The notes under the pieces were generated by a model, which searched no databases, had not been told where the DNA came from, and worked only from the letters and a program-made list of their open reading frames with translations. From assembly GCA_036788295.1 (NCBI GenBank), contig DAIQNR010000008.1, positions 1 through 64,000 on the forward strand: DNA of 64,000 bases, in the 5' to 3' direction. Positions 52,754 through 62,005 of the stretch are shown here, piece by piece; position 1 is the first letter of the stretch, and every line of letters starts with the position of its first letter. The stretch is from JAHQVK01 sp036788295 (GTDB lineage: Bacteria > Myxococcota > Kuafuiibacteriia > Kuafuiibacteriales > Kuafuiibacteriaceae). A program made the position numbers and the translations under genes.

Positions 52754-52910
52754 GGTGACCCGGGCCGGGCTGGGGGTAAAGCTCGGCTATCGACCGGTCG
52801 GGAGTGGCAGCGAGATCCGAACGATGGTAGACATCCGACCCCGCCGGATGCGGCCTCGCGCCGCGGCGGCACCCCTGGTCGATACGGTCCAGGGGCGGGA
52901 GGAGAGCGAA

Positions 52911-53315
52911 ATGGCCACGGTTGGGCGGCAGGACGAACACGACGAACAGCCCCTCACTGCCGAGGAGCGAGACACATTCAAGGCTCGCCTCATACAGGAG
53001 CGGGACGAGGTCGCGGCTCGAATCCGAGAACGGGCGAGCACGGCCCGGGTCGAAGACCACCCGGTGGAGGAGATGGACCAGGCGAGTCGGGCCACCGAGG
53101 AAGCCTTCAACATGCGGCTCCTCGACAAAGAGGTGAAGCTCCTTCGGGAGATCGACGCCGCGATCGCCAAGTTCGCGACCGGTGAATTCGGGATCTGCGA
53201 AGGGACCGGGGAGCCGATCGAGCGGAGACGGCTCAGCGCCCGGCCTTGGACTCGGTACTCGTTTCAGTACAAAGAGCAGCTCGAGCGAGAGAAGAAGGGC
53301 CGCAGCAGTCGTTGA
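52911..53315 (+). CDS. DksA/TraR-family protein with degenerate zinc finger
   Basis: This 134-residue protein binds RNA polymerase secondary channel in related systems. It has the coiled coil (RDEVAARIRERAST) with an acidic tip region (VEEMDQASRATEEA), then the GEFGICEGTGEPIERRRLSARPWTRY segment (in parts). The usual four-Cys zinc finger retains only one Cys: CEGT in place of CxxC, and PWTRY in place of the second CxxC. An excellent AGGAG precedes ATG 52911. The open frame extends upstream but without a better start. Confidence 0.88.
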   Translation: MATVGRQDEHDEQPLTAEERDTFKARLIQERDEVAARIRERASTARVEDHPVEEMDQASRATEEAFNMRLLDKEVKLLREIDAAIAKFATGEFGICEGTGEPIERRRLSARPWTRYSFQYKEQLEREKKGRSSR

Positions 53316-53431
53316 TGGCCCGAGCTGGGCTCGCTGGGGCCCCGGCGCCGCTTTGGGGCGGGGCGCGCCTTCGGTCGCGGGCCACCGCCTAAACGGAAGC
53401 CGGTTCGCCGGTCGTGGAGTACCCTTCGATC

Positions 53432-54295
53432 ATGTCGGTGCTGACCGAGCTCGTGGAGCTGCTGCGACTCGAGCGACTCGAAGTGAACCTGTTTCGAGGC
53501 CAGAGCCAAAATCTCGGGTGGGGGCGGGTGTTTGGCGGGCAGGTGCTCGGGCAGGCGCTGTCGGCGGCGGTCCAGACCGTCCCCGAGGACCGCTCGGTCC
53601 ACAGCCTGCACGCCTACTTTCTGCGCCCCGGCGACGTCGCCCTCCCGATCATCTACGACGTGGACCGCATTCGGGACGGATCCTCGTTCACCACCCGGCG
53701 GGTGGTGGCGGTCCAGAAGGGCCGCCCGATCCTGAACCTCGCCGCCTCGTTTCAGGTGGAGGAGCCCGGCTACGAGTACCAGGTCGAGATGCCCGACGTG
53801 CCCCCGCCCGAGGCCCTCGAATCCGATGCCGACCACGCCCTGCGCATCGCCGACCGCATCCCCCCTGCGTTTCGCCAGATCGCGCTCGCCGAGCGGCCGA
53901 TCGAGACCCGCCCGGTCGAGCCCTACGACCCGTTTGCTCCGAAGGAGAGTCCGCCCCGGCGCTGCATCTGGTACCGGGCGCGGGGTTCGCTCCCCGATGA
54001 ACCAGCGCTGCATCGCTACCTCTTGGCCTACGCCTCGGACTTCCACTTCCTCGGCACCTCGCTGCAGGTCCACGGGACCAGCTGGCTGAGCCCGAACATG
54101 CAGGTCGCGAGCCTCGACCACGCGATGTGGTTTCACCGAGACCTGCGCCTCGACGATTGGCTCCTGTACGTCATCGAGAGCCCGAGCACCGGAGGTGCCC
54201 GCGGGCTCGTTCGCGGTGAGTTCTTCTCCCGGGATGGTCGGCTGGTGGCCTCCACCATGCAGGAGGGGCTGATTCGCCGCCGGAGCCCGGCATGA
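53432..54295 (+). CDS. tesB: Acyl-CoA thioesterase II (TesB family)
   Basis: This 287-residue protein has the double hot-dog fold: FRGQSQNLGWGRVFGGQVLGQAL (in parts), VHSLHAYFLRPG, the second hot-dog with YASDFHFLG, and SLDHAMWFHRDLRLDDWLLY as the C-terminal signature. It hydrolyses medium- to long-chain acyl-CoA. ATG 53432 (MSVLTELVELL) was chosen over GTG 53414. It overlaps the hydrolase downstream by 4 nt. Confidence 0.93.
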   Translation: MSVLTELVELLRLERLEVNLFRGQSQNLGWGRVFGGQVLGQALSAAVQTVPEDRSVHSLHAYFLRPGDVALPIIYDVDRIRDGSSFTTRRVVAVQKGRPILNLAASFQVEEPGYEYQVEMPDVPPPEALESDADHALRIADRIPPAFRQIALAERPIETRPVEPYDPFAPKESPPRRCIWYRARGSLPDEPALHRYLLAYASDFHFLGTSLQVHGTSWLSPNMQVASLDHAMWFHRDLRLDDWLLYVIESPSTGGARGLVRGEFFSRDGRLVASTMQEGLIRRRSPA

Positions 54296-55248
54296 CCGAA
54301 GCCCATGGGCGGACGAGCCTGACCGCGGATGGGGTCCGGCTCGACCTCGCCGTCCTGGAGCCGATCCGCCCCGCAACTGGGGTTGCCCTGCTGGTTCACG
54401 GGTTCTCACAGAACCGCGCCGCGTTTCTCCGAGGCCGGCTCCCGGAGGCGCTCGTCGCCCGAGGCCTCACGGTCGTCGTCGGGGAGCTTCGTGGGCACGG
54501 CCGGTCGGAGCGGCCGAGCCGGTGGACGGTCGAGGACCACCTCCGCCTCGATCTGCCGTGCCTCGCCGCCGCGGCCGCCGAGCTCGGCCCGGGGCCGCCT
54601 CACCTCATCGCGCACTCGATGGGGGGGATGCTCGGCTACGCCTCGCTCGCTGGGCCGCTCTCGTGGTCGTCGTTGATCGCGCTCGGTGCCCCGCTGTCGC
54701 TGCACAGCTCGCCTCGGGCTTGGCTCGCCGCTCGACTGCTGGGCTGGTTGTCGCAGCGGTCCGGCGATCGGCGGCTGCCCGCGCCGCTGTTCGCTCCCCG
54801 CTTGCTCCCGGTGGACCGTCTGCTGTCTGCCCTCGCTGGTCCGCTGAGCGAACGTCGGGCCCGGTGGCTGCTCGCGGCGCTGCAGCGCGCGATCGACCTC
54901 GCGAACCCGCTCGAGGCCGACCCTTCGGCCCTCCGCGCGGTGCTCAGGGCCAGCGACCCGGAGCCTATGGCCGTGCTCGAGGCGCTGGTCCCGCTCGCGC
55001 TCGGACCGGCCCGCTTCGCCGGGGTGGACCTCGAGCACGCGGTGCGGCGCGCCACCATCCCGGTGATCGCGGTGGTCGGAGGCCGGGATCTCTTCGCGCC
55101 GCCGTCGAGCGTCGCCGGGTTGACCAGCCCCGGGCACGCCGGACCTCGGAGGGTGGCGGTGCTCCCGGACGCCTCCCACGTCGACCTGCCGCTCGGGCCT
55201 CGGGCTGCGCACGTCATCCCCAAGCTGCTGCCCGAGATCCGCGGTTGA
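54292..55248 (+). CDS. Alpha/beta-fold hydrolase
   Basis: This 318-residue hydrolase has an oxyanion-hole strand LLVHGFSQN, a nucleophile elbow AHSMGG (S109), GGRDLF with a probable acid, and DASHVDL with the catalytic His. No signal peptide, so probably cytosolic. Its 4-nt overlap with tesB suggests a related ester or thioester substrate. The exact activity is unknown. Confidence 0.88.
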   Translation: MTEAHGRTSLTADGVRLDLAVLEPIRPATGVALLVHGFSQNRAAFLRGRLPEALVARGLTVVVGELRGHGRSERPSRWTVEDHLRLDLPCLAAAAAELGPGPPHLIAHSMGGMLGYASLAGPLSWSSLIALGAPLSLHSSPRAWLAARLLGWLSQRSGDRRLPAPLFAPRLLPVDRLLSALAGPLSERRARWLLAALQRAIDLANPLEADPSALRAVLRASDPEPMAVLEALVPLALGPARFAGVDLEHAVRRATIPVIAVVGGRDLFAPPSSVAGLTSPGHAGPRRVAVLPDASHVDLPLGPRAAHVIPKLLPEIRG

Positions 55249-55284
55249 CAGGCCGGTCGTGCGGCGCTACCCCACCGTTCGCCC

Positions 55285-55368
55285 GCGGAAGTGGCGGAAC
55301 TGGTAGACGCGCAGGATTCAGGTTTCTGTGGGCTTACGCTCGTGGAGGTTCAAGTCCTCTCTTCCGCA
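55285..55368 (+). tRNA. tRNA-Leu (CAG)
   Basis: An 84-nt class II tRNA with a long variable arm. The acceptor GCGGAAG pairs with CTTCCGC. The anticodon stem CAGGA/TTCTG encloses TTCAGGT, giving anticodon CAG. The variable arm is GGGCTTACGCTC-like and the T loop is TTCAAGT. Discriminator A; no encoded CCA. Confidence 0.94.
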
Positions 55369-55370
55369 GC

Positions 55371-55408
55371 AACCCCGGTCTCGTTTTCGCGAGACCGGGG
55401 TTTTTTTT
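55371..55408 (+). terminator. Strong intrinsic terminator after tRNA-Leu
   Basis: A perfect 13-bp stem (AACCCCGGTCTCG with its complement), a 6-nt loop TTTTCG and a following run of Ts. It starts two bases after the tRNA and ends 17 nt before the GTG of the next gene, which leaves no room for a separate promoter between them. Confidence 0.92.
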
Positions 55409-55424
55409 CGTCGATACTGGTCGG

Positions 55425-57140
55425 GTGCCCGGTCATCCCCGAAAGATCGGTCGGTTTGTCCTCGTCCACCCCCGCCCCGCCTCGGGCATGCTGAAGGCCT
55501 GGGTGGCCGTGGCCCCCGGGGAGCCGGAGCCGGTGCTGCTCGAGCACCTTCACCCTGATCTCGCAGAGCACCCGACCGCGCTCGGGCGGTTTCGCCGGCG
55601 CGCGATGTTGGCCGGCCGGCTTCAGCACCCGAACGTCCTGAAGACGCTCGGTCACGAGGAGGCGGACGGCCAGCTCGTCGTGCTGTCCGAGCTGTGCTTC
55701 GGGGTGGGGCTGCACCGGGTCATCGAGCGGGCCCAGGGAGGGGTCCCGGTCCCGATCTTCGCTTCGGTGGCCCGCCGCCTGCTTCGGGCGCTCGTGCACG
55801 CGCACGAGGCGAAAGACGCGAGCGGCAAGCCCCTGGGCCTCATCCACCGCCACCTCGCCGCTCCGAGCGTGCAGATGGGATTTGCCGGAGAGGTGAAGCT
55901 CGGGGACTTCACCCTCGCCCTGGCCGATGTCGGATCGTTTCGCACCGCGGCGGGCATGGCGGTCGGGACGGTGGGGGCGATGTCCCCCGAACAGGTCCGC
56001 GGCCAGAGCCTCGACCCCCGCAGCGACCTCTACGCCGTCTCCACCCTGTTGTACGAGCTGCTCACGGGGGTGCCGCTGGTGCCGGCGGGGCCGCGCATCG
56101 AGATGCTGCGGGCGGTCGCGGAGGCGCCGGCGCCGCCCATCGATCGCCCCGATTTGCCTCCGGAGGTGGCCGAGGCGGTCGCCCGAGGCCTAGAGAAGGC
56201 GCCCGATCACCGGTTCTCGAGCGCGCGCTCCTACCTCGGCGCGTTGGAGGCGGCGCTCGGCCCTCCGGACGGAAACGAGCGCGACACCCTGTCCGCGTTC
56301 GTGCGCTCGCTTCTGCCCGACGAGGAGCAGTCAGCTCTCGATGAGCTGGGGAAGCTTCGAGCGGCGATGGCGACCCTGCCTTCGGCCCGAGCGCCGAGCG
56401 CGCGGTCGAGGCCTCCGACCGCTCCGCGCCTCGACGACGAGCCGGAGGCGCCCGAGCCGTCGGTGATGACGATGCCCGGGGTGGCGGCGGCGCCGGATCC
56501 CGCCCGTCTCCCGGTCGTATCCTACGCCCTCGCCGCGCCGCCCCCGGCCCCGGAGCCTCCGGCGCCGAGAACCGGGGTCGCGGTGAAGGTCGCGGCGCTC
56601 GCAGCCGCGCTCGCGGTCGCCGGGGGGCTGGTCGCTCTGTCTTTTCGCCCCGATGCCCCGATGGTGGGGGCCGCGCCCCGCGCCCGGACGGAATCGGTGA
56701 GGGCGGCCCCGCGGGCCGAGCCGGCGAGAGTCAGCGTGGAGGGTCGACAGGAGGCGCCTCGGGCCCGCGCTGACGACCGGCCACAGAGGCCTCCGGTCGC
56801 TCTCCCGAGCCGGTCGCGGCCGCCCGACGAAGGCCGTCTCCCGCCGGTTCCACCCCCGGCCCCATCGCCGAGCCCGCCCATGGCCCCATCGCCGACCGAA
56901 CCCTCGTCGGCTCCTCCCCCGAGCTTGCCTCCCCAGGCCGTCGAGCTGCGGGCGGAGCTGACGCGGCTGCGGGTCGAACCGGACCCGCGGCGGTTCTACG
57001 CCGCCCACGCCCGGCTGACCGCGCTGGCCGCGGACCTCGAGCCGGCCGCCCATCGGCGGGCCCGGGCGCTGCTCGACGCCGCAGAGAGAGCCCAGGATCT
57101 GGACAACTTGGTCGGGGCCTTCGACGTCGTGTTCCGCTGA
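55425..57140 (+). CDS. Ser/Thr-kinase-fold pseudokinase with membrane helix and Pro-rich tail
   Basis: This 571-residue protein starts right at a kinase N-lobe (KIGRFVLVHPRPASGMLKAWVAV). Key residues are lost. The VAIK lysine position reads PVLLEHL. The catalytic loop is HRHLAAPSV (141-149), lacking the catalytic Asp, Lys and Asn. DFG is DFT (161-163). A transmembrane segment (~390: VKVAALAAALAVAGGLVAL) is followed by a long Pro-rich region and a C-terminal helical domain (RRFYAAHARLTALAADLEP). It is thus a pseudokinase. GTG 55425 is chosen because the lobe needs this residue range. The gene is right after a strong terminator, so its transcription is unusual. Confidence 0.85.
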   Translation: MPGHPRKIGRFVLVHPRPASGMLKAWVAVAPGEPEPVLLEHLHPDLAEHPTALGRFRRRAMLAGRLQHPNVLKTLGHEEADGQLVVLSELCFGVGLHRVIERAQGGVPVPIFASVARRLLRALVHAHEAKDASGKPLGLIHRHLAAPSVQMGFAGEVKLGDFTLALADVGSFRTAAGMAVGTVGAMSPEQVRGQSLDPRSDLYAVSTLLYELLTGVPLVPAGPRIEMLRAVAEAPAPPIDRPDLPPEVAEAVARGLEKAPDHRFSSARSYLGALEAALGPPDGNERDTLSAFVRSLLPDEEQSALDELGKLRAAMATLPSARAPSARSRPPTAPRLDDEPEAPEPSVMTMPGVAAAPDPARLPVVSYALAAPPPAPEPPAPRTGVAVKVAALAAALAVAGGLVALSFRPDAPMVGAAPRARTESVRAAPRAEPARVSVEGRQEAPRARADDRPQRPPVALPSRSRPPDEGRLPPVPPPAPSPSPPMAPSPTEPSSAPPPSLPPQAVELRAELTRLRVEPDPRRFYAAHARLTALAADLEPAAHRRARALLDAAERAQDLDNLVGAFDVVFR

Positions 57141-57142
57141 GC

Positions 57143-58336
57143 TCAGCGAACCAGGACCAGCCACGCCAAGGAGGCGGCGACGGCGAGCAGCGCCGCGACC
57201 GCGAGCCACGGTCGCCGGCGACCCAGCGCCGCCAACTGCGCCGCGTCGAGATCCAGACCCTCATCCCTCCGGGGGGGCAGGGGCGGAATTCTGAGCACGT
57301 CGGCCGGCGCCGGGACGGCGGCGAAGCCGGGGGGCGACACCGATCCGGAGCTGCTCCACACGAGCGGCTCCCCTTCCTCGGGGCCGCCGTGATCGATGAC
57401 CGGGGTGGTGAGCGCCTCGTCGAGGACGAGCTTGCGGTCGGCCACCCACGCTCGCACCAGGGTCGCCCCTTCGGCCGGGTCGAGCCCGCAAGCCCGGGCG
57501 GCCTGCCCGAGCTCGGCGGCGAGCGCGAGCGCGTCCGCCGGCCGGTCGGCCGGGGAGCAGGCCAGGCCGCGAAGGATCACGTCGATCACCGGCGCCGGCA
57601 GCTTCGAGGCGAGCTCGGAGGGGATCTCGGGGGGATCGAAGTCGGTGCGGAGCAGCTCCTTCATGCCGTGCAGCGGCGGCCAGGGGTGGCGCCCGCAGAA
57701 CAGCTCGAACAACACCACCGACGCCGAGAAGACGTCGGCTCGGGCGTCGATGTATTCGGCTCGTCGGTGCTCCGGCGCCATGTAGCGGCCGGTCCCGATC
57801 ACCTGCCCGGGCAGGGTGAGGGCAGGCCCGGCCACATCTTTTGCGATCCCGAAGTCGATGATCACGGGCTCGCCTTGCAGGTCGAGGATGACGTTGGCTG
57901 GCGTCACGTCTCGGTGGAGCATCGGGCGCAGGCGGCCGTCGTCGCCCATCACCCGGTGCATCGTGGAGAGGCCCCCGGCGAGCCCGGCCCCGACGTGCAG
58001 GGCCGCGGCGGCCGGCAACCGGGCCCCCTCGGCGAAGGCCTTCTCGAGCAGCCGATGGAGGCTGTGGCCCCGGGCTTGGTCCATCACGATGTAGTGGCAG
58101 TCGCCCACCCTCCCGAACTCGCGGAACCGAGCGAGGTTTCGATGGGCCAGCCGGGAAGCGACCTGCGCTTCGAGCACGAAGCGGCGCAGGAACTGGGCCG
58201 AGCCGGCGTGGTCGGGGCGGATCCGCTTGAGCACGAGCGGGCTCGGATCGCCACTTCGCCGGGCCAGGAAGGCCTCCGCCATGCCCCCCCGCCCGAGCAG
58301 CCGCTCGAGGACGAAAGGTCCGAACCGAGCGCTCAC
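57143..58336 (-). CDS. Ser/Thr protein kinase with C-terminal membrane anchor
   Basis: This 397-residue kinase has intact key residues: GRGGMAEAF glycine loop, LVLK lysine, HRDVTPANVIL catalytic loop, DFG (IIDFGIAK), and MAPEHRR. A flexible linker leads to a C-terminal helix (WLAVAALLAVAASLAWLVLVR), ending at the membrane. The protein ends 2 nt from the convergent pseudokinase, which suggests possible functional pairing. Confidence 0.93.
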   Translation of the reverse strand: MSARFGPFVLERLLGRGGMAEAFLARRSGDPSPLVLKRIRPDHAGSAQFLRRFVLEAQVASRLAHRNLARFREFGRVGDCHYIVMDQARGHSLHRLLEKAFAEGARLPAAAALHVGAGLAGGLSTMHRVMGDDGRLRPMLHRDVTPANVILDLQGEPVIIDFGIAKDVAGPALTLPGQVIGTGRYMAPEHRRAEYIDARADVFSASVVLFELFCGRHPWPPLHGMKELLRTDFDPPEIPSELASKLPAPVIDVILRGLACSPADRPADALALAAELGQAARACGLDPAEGATLVRAWVADRKLVLDEALTTPVIDHGGPEEGEPLVWSSSGSVSPPGFAAVPAPADVLRIPPLPPRRDEGLDLDAAQLAALGRRRPWLAVAALLAVAASLAWLVLVR

Positions 58337-58448
58337 CGCAGGAACCTACTCTTCGCTGGCGCCACCGCGAAGTCCGTAGAGCACTGAACGGCGTGGGTCG
58401 ATGGCCCAGGCGCCTTGCGAAGCGGTTCGGCGCTCTCGGCGGCGGCCG

Positions 58449-58832
58449 TCACCGCATCGAGAGGGTGATGACCTGCTCCGGCGACTGTAGGCCGGTGTGC
58501 GCATAGACATCGCAACCGATCTGAATGGGCTGGGCGGACTCGTCGAGGGCGACGACCACCACCTGCATCTCGCTGAGCTCGGCACCGGTGAGCTCGATCC
58601 GGCGCGCCTCTCCGCGCACCCAGCGGGCGGATTCCACCGCGGGCAGCGCGAGCGCGTCGGAGGGCTCGAGCGAGCGACACGGTGGGACCTCCCCCGGCTC
58701 GAAGATCCGGAACTCGACGACGGCCGCGGTGACGGCGAGCCCGATGAGCTCGATCTCCAGCGCGCGAAGCAGCAAGGCCGGCTCTGCGCATGCAGCGAGG
58801 GCGGCGAGGGCGAGCGACCGGATCACGGCCAC
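58449..58832 (-). CDS. Small exported hypothetical protein
   Basis: This 127-residue ORF starts with a hydrophobic stretch (SLALAALAACAEPALLL) that may be a signal or lipobox (LAAC). The rest is beta-rich, with no known domain. The start could be GTG 58832 or the next GTG. It is upstream of, and codirectional with, the kinase gene, and divergent from the SDR gene. Confidence 0.6.
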   Translation of the reverse strand: MAVIRSLALAALAACAEPALLLRALEIELIGLAVTAAVVEFRIFEPGEVPPCRSLEPSDALALPAVESARWVRGEARRIELTGAELSEMQVVVVALDESAQPIQIGCDVYAHTGLQSPEQVITLSMR

Positions 58833-58893
58833 AGGATAGCAGCAACTCCTGGCGCTTGCCTGGGCTGCACGCCCGGTCTATTGCAGTGCAACA

Positions 58894-59658
58894 ATGAAGC
58901 TCTCCGATGCCAGAATCATCGTCACCGGCGCCGCCCAGGGCATGGGCCGCCACTTCGCCCTCCGGCTCGCCGAGCACGGGGCCCACATCGCCGCCGGCGA
59001 CGTGAACGAGACCGGGCTCGCCGAGCTGGTGGAGGCGGCGGCGCCGCTCGCTGGCAAGATCCACGCCCGCCGGCTCGACGTCTCCGACCCGCGCGACTGC
59101 GAGTCCTTCGTCGAGTTCGCCCACGGGGCGATGGGCGGGCTCAACGGTCTCGTCAACAACGCTGGCATCCTCCGAGACGGGCTGCTCGTGAAGAAGGACC
59201 GGACCACCGGGCAGGTCGTCAAGTTGAGCGAGGCAGCCTGGCAGGCGGTCATCGACGTCAACCTCACCGGCGCGACGTACATGGTTCGCGACACGGTGGC
59301 GAAGATGGTCGAAACCGAGACCGGCGGCGTGATCGTCAACATGTCCTCGATCGCCAGGCATGGAAACCGTGGGCAGTCCAACTATTCGGCGGCGAAGGCG
59401 GCGCTCGCCGCCAACACCCGGACCTGGTCGCTCGAGTTCCAGAAGTTTGGCATTCGCGTCGGCGCGGTCGCACCGGGGATGATCGAGACCCCGATGACCG
59501 CCGGAATGAACCAAAAGGCGCTCGACCACTGGGTCACGCAGATCCCGGTGGGGCGGATCGGGGTGCCGGAAGACATCTTCGTCGCGATCAAGTTCGTCAT
59601 CGAGTGCGAATACTTCAACGGGCGCACCATCGACGTGGACGGCGGTCTATCGTTCTGA
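58894..59658 (+). CDS. Short-chain dehydrogenase/reductase (FabG-like)
   Basis: This 254-residue NAD(P)H-dependent reductase has TGAAQGMG (11-18), NNAG (88-91), a catalytic Ser (S151/S152) and the Y164-x3-K168 motif. The end, IDVDGGLSF, is typical of the FabG branch. It may act on 3-oxoacyl or other keto substrates. ATG 58894 precedes the Rossmann motif directly. It is monocistronic and divergent from the small exported protein. Confidence 0.94.
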   Translation: MKLSDARIIVTGAAQGMGRHFALRLAEHGAHIAAGDVNETGLAELVEAAAPLAGKIHARRLDVSDPRDCESFVEFAHGAMGGLNGLVNNAGILRDGLLVKKDRTTGQVVKLSEAAWQAVIDVNLTGATYMVRDTVAKMVETETGGVIVNMSSIARHGNRGQSNYSAAKAALAANTRTWSLEFQKFGIRVGAVAPGMIETPMTAGMNQKALDHWVTQIPVGRIGVPEDIFVAIKFVIECEYFNGRTIDVDGGLSF

Positions 59659-59742
59659 CTTTGGTCGAATCTCATCGCTCCGGTCCAATCTCATCGCACC
59701 GCTTGGATTCAGCGCTCCTTTGGGCTCAGGGCTCCTTCGGGT

Positions 59743-60873
59743 TCAGCGGTACGGGTCCGCGTGGGCCGGGTTCTCCAAGAAGGCTTGGTCGGTCAGGCTC
59801 GTCAAAAACGCGATCATCGCCTCGCGCTCCTCGGGGAGCATTCGAAACCCAGTCACGAAGCCCGATTTCAGGAAACTTCGGCGGCCGTCCCCCGCGTCCG
59901 GTCCGTCTTCGATGAGGCGGCCGCCCCGCGCGTAGTGGTCGATCGCCGCCTCGAGGGTGGCAACCGAGCCATCGTGCATGTAGGGCGCGCTCACGGCCAC
60001 GTTTCTGAGGGATGGAGCCCGAAACCGGCCCATGTCCGCGAGCTGCCCGGAGATCTCCATGAGCCCCCGGTCCCGCTCCGGGTACGCGCCCCTCCCGTCC
60101 ACGTTGTACAGGCCGATGTTGTGAAACGCGGTGGCGGAGAAGCTCGAGTTGGCGTGCACGCTCGCTTCGGAGAAGTTGAAGCCGCCGTGGCAATGAAAGC
60201 ACTCGAAGCGCTCGCTGAAGAACAGCTCGAGCCCGAGCAGAGCGGACTCGGACAGCGCGGCCCGGTCTGAGGCCAAAAAGCGGTCGTACGGTGACCCGCC
60301 GGACAGGAGGCTCCGCTGAAACGCGGCGAGCGCCTCGACGACGCGCCGAAGCGTGAACGGCTCTGGGTCGTCGGGCCAAGCGGAAGAGAACCCGTCCCGG
60401 TACCGGGCTTCGGCCTCGAGCCGCGGGCCGATCTCAGCTTCGGACAGACCCAGCTCGAGCGGGTGGGTTTGCAGCAACGGTCCCATCGCGTGGTCCTCGA
60501 GCCGCGTGAGCCCCGGGTTGGCCCAGGTGAGGGAAGAGTTGTAGGCCACGTTGGCGAGCCCGGGCGCGTTTCGACGGGTCGACTCGCCGGTCGCGCCTTC
60601 TGAGCGGGGCCGGCCGTCGGCGAAGGCCCGGGCCGGCTCGTGGCAGCCGGCGCAGGCGAGGCTGCGGTTTCCGGACAGGAGCGGGTCGAAGAACAGGAGC
60701 CGGCCGAGCGCGACCTTCTCCTCGGTCATCGGGTTGTCCTCGGGTACCGGAGGCTCGGGAAACCCTGGAGGGAGCTGCCACTGCCACGGGGTGGGCAGGG
60801 CCGGCTCTGGGCCGCATCCAGCCTCCGCCAAGAAGGAAACGAGGCCGAGCGCGCAGAGGCCGGCCGAGCCCAT
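59743..60873 (-). CDS. Di-haem cytochrome c peroxidase (MauG/CcpA-like), lipoprotein
   Basis: This 376-residue periplasmic enzyme has a lipoprotein-like signal ending in EAGC (C20) and two haem motifs: CAGCH (74-78) and CFHCH (225-229). MHDGSVATLEAAIDHY near the C-terminus is the conserved family signature. It reduces H2O2 or acts as a MauG-type oxidase. ATG 60873 gives a good signal sequence with AAAGG just upstream; ATG 60921 is an alternative. It is divergent from the MYXO-CTERM-like gene. Confidence 0.92.
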   Translation of the reverse strand: MGSAGLCALGLVSFLAEAGCGPEPALPTPWQWQLPPGFPEPPVPEDNPMTEEKVALGRLLFFDPLLSGNRSLACAGCHEPARAFADGRPRSEGATGESTRRNAPGLANVAYNSSLTWANPGLTRLEDHAMGPLLQTHPLELGLSEAEIGPRLEAEARYRDGFSSAWPDDPEPFTLRRVVEALAAFQRSLLSGGSPYDRFLASDRAALSESALLGLELFFSERFECFHCHGGFNFSEASVHANSSFSATAFHNIGLYNVDGRGAYPERDRGLMEISGQLADMGRFRAPSLRNVAVSAPYMHDGSVATLEAAIDHYARGGRLIEDGPDAGDGRRSFLKSGFVTGFRMLPEEREAMIAFLTSLTDQAFLENPAHADPYR

Positions 60874-61015
60874 CCTTTGGGGCCGATTCACTCGGGGCCG
60901 ATTCCCGGGGGGTGGAATCATCGAAGCCGAGACTTGGCCGAGCGGTGCCCACCGCGCAAGCACGGGTCGGCGCTCCGGGCTTTGGGATCTTGCCGTTGTG
61001 TGCTCTTTTGCCCCG

Positions 61016-62005
61016 GTGCGGTTCGGGAGGGAGACGGCGGGGGCGAGCATCGGCCTCGCCGTGGCGCTGTCTGCGTCGCTCGCGGCGGCCCACGGAGGCA
61101 CCGAAGCCTCCGCGTTCCTGCTCGACCCGGACCGCCCCGGCGTGGTGGCGGACTCCGAGTTTCGGTTTCGGTGGTTCGACGCCAGCGACCTCGGCATCGC
61201 CACCGCCAGCACCACCCACAGCTTCTATTATAGTCAGCGCTTTCCCGCGCCGTGGCCGATCTTCCGGGTTCCGGACGACCTCGAGGGCACCCCGATCCTC
61301 GAGGACTGGCCGGAGCGGGACCCCACCAACGCGCACACCTGGGATACCTCCGAGGTCCCGGCGGGCGCCTACTGGCTGTGGTCGATCGCCGACGACCCGG
61401 ACCTCGAGATCCCCGCAGCAACCATCGTGTTTTCCCCGTACCCGCTCATCGTGGCCCGCCCGGGCGACCCGCTCCACCCGTTCGTCGTCCTGAAGAATCC
61501 GGACAGCCCGGCCGAGTTCGCGGAGGGCGACCGCTACCGCGTCCGCTACACCGCCTTCGACCCGGACGGCAGCGGCCGGGTGACAATCGACCGCGCGCTC
61601 GAAGGGACGCAGGACTTTGCCCTCGTCGCCGAAGGGCTCGAGGCGGCGCTCGACGGCGGTCTCGACCTCGACACCTCCGACTGGCCGGTGGGGAACTGGG
61701 TGATTCGGGCTCGCATCGAGGACGACCGAGGCCTCCAGTTTTCGACGTTCGCTCGGTTCACGCTGCTCGTGGCCCGGCGCGCTCCGCCGAGCCCAGCCGA
61801 CGCCGGGCGCCCCCAAGACGCTGGGCGGCCCCAAGACGCCGGCGTTCTCGACGCTGGCTTCGTGGACCGCGGCCCCGGGGAGTCTTCGGGCTGTTCGACC
61901 AGCGGCAACGGTTTGTTTCTGTCATGGATTTTTCTTTTCTTCATCGCCGGGCGCCAGCGCCCGGTCCAACCTGGTACGAGATGTAGCCCATGCTCACGTC
62001 GTTGA
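61016..62005 (+). CDS. Surface protein with MYXO-CTERM-like C-terminal sorting tail
   Basis: This protein of about 329 residues has an N-terminal signal (SIGLAVALSASLAAAHGG), a beta-rich body (FRFRWFDASDLG, WLWSIADDPDLE) and a C-terminal linker with repeated (D)AGRPQDAG. The end is GCSTSGNGLFLSWIFLFFIAGRQ, then basic residues: the Cys + hydrophobic helix + Arg arrangement of the MYXO-CTERM signal of Myxococcota. It probably becomes surface anchored. The start is uncertain (GTG 61016 or 60998). It overlaps the next gene by 16 nt. Confidence 0.75.
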   Translation: MRFGRETAGASIGLAVALSASLAAAHGGTEASAFLLDPDRPGVVADSEFRFRWFDASDLGIATASTTHSFYYSQRFPAPWPIFRVPDDLEGTPILEDWPERDPTNAHTWDTSEVPAGAYWLWSIADDPDLEIPAATIVFSPYPLIVARPGDPLHPFVVLKNPDSPAEFAEGDRYRVRYTAFDPDGSGRVTIDRALEGTQDFALVAEGLEAALDGGLDLDTSDWPVGNWVIRARIEDDRGLQFSTFARFTLLVARRAPPSPADAGRPQDAGRPQDAGVLDAGFVDRGPGESSGCSTSGNGLFLSWIFLFFIAGRQRPVQPGTRCSPCSRR

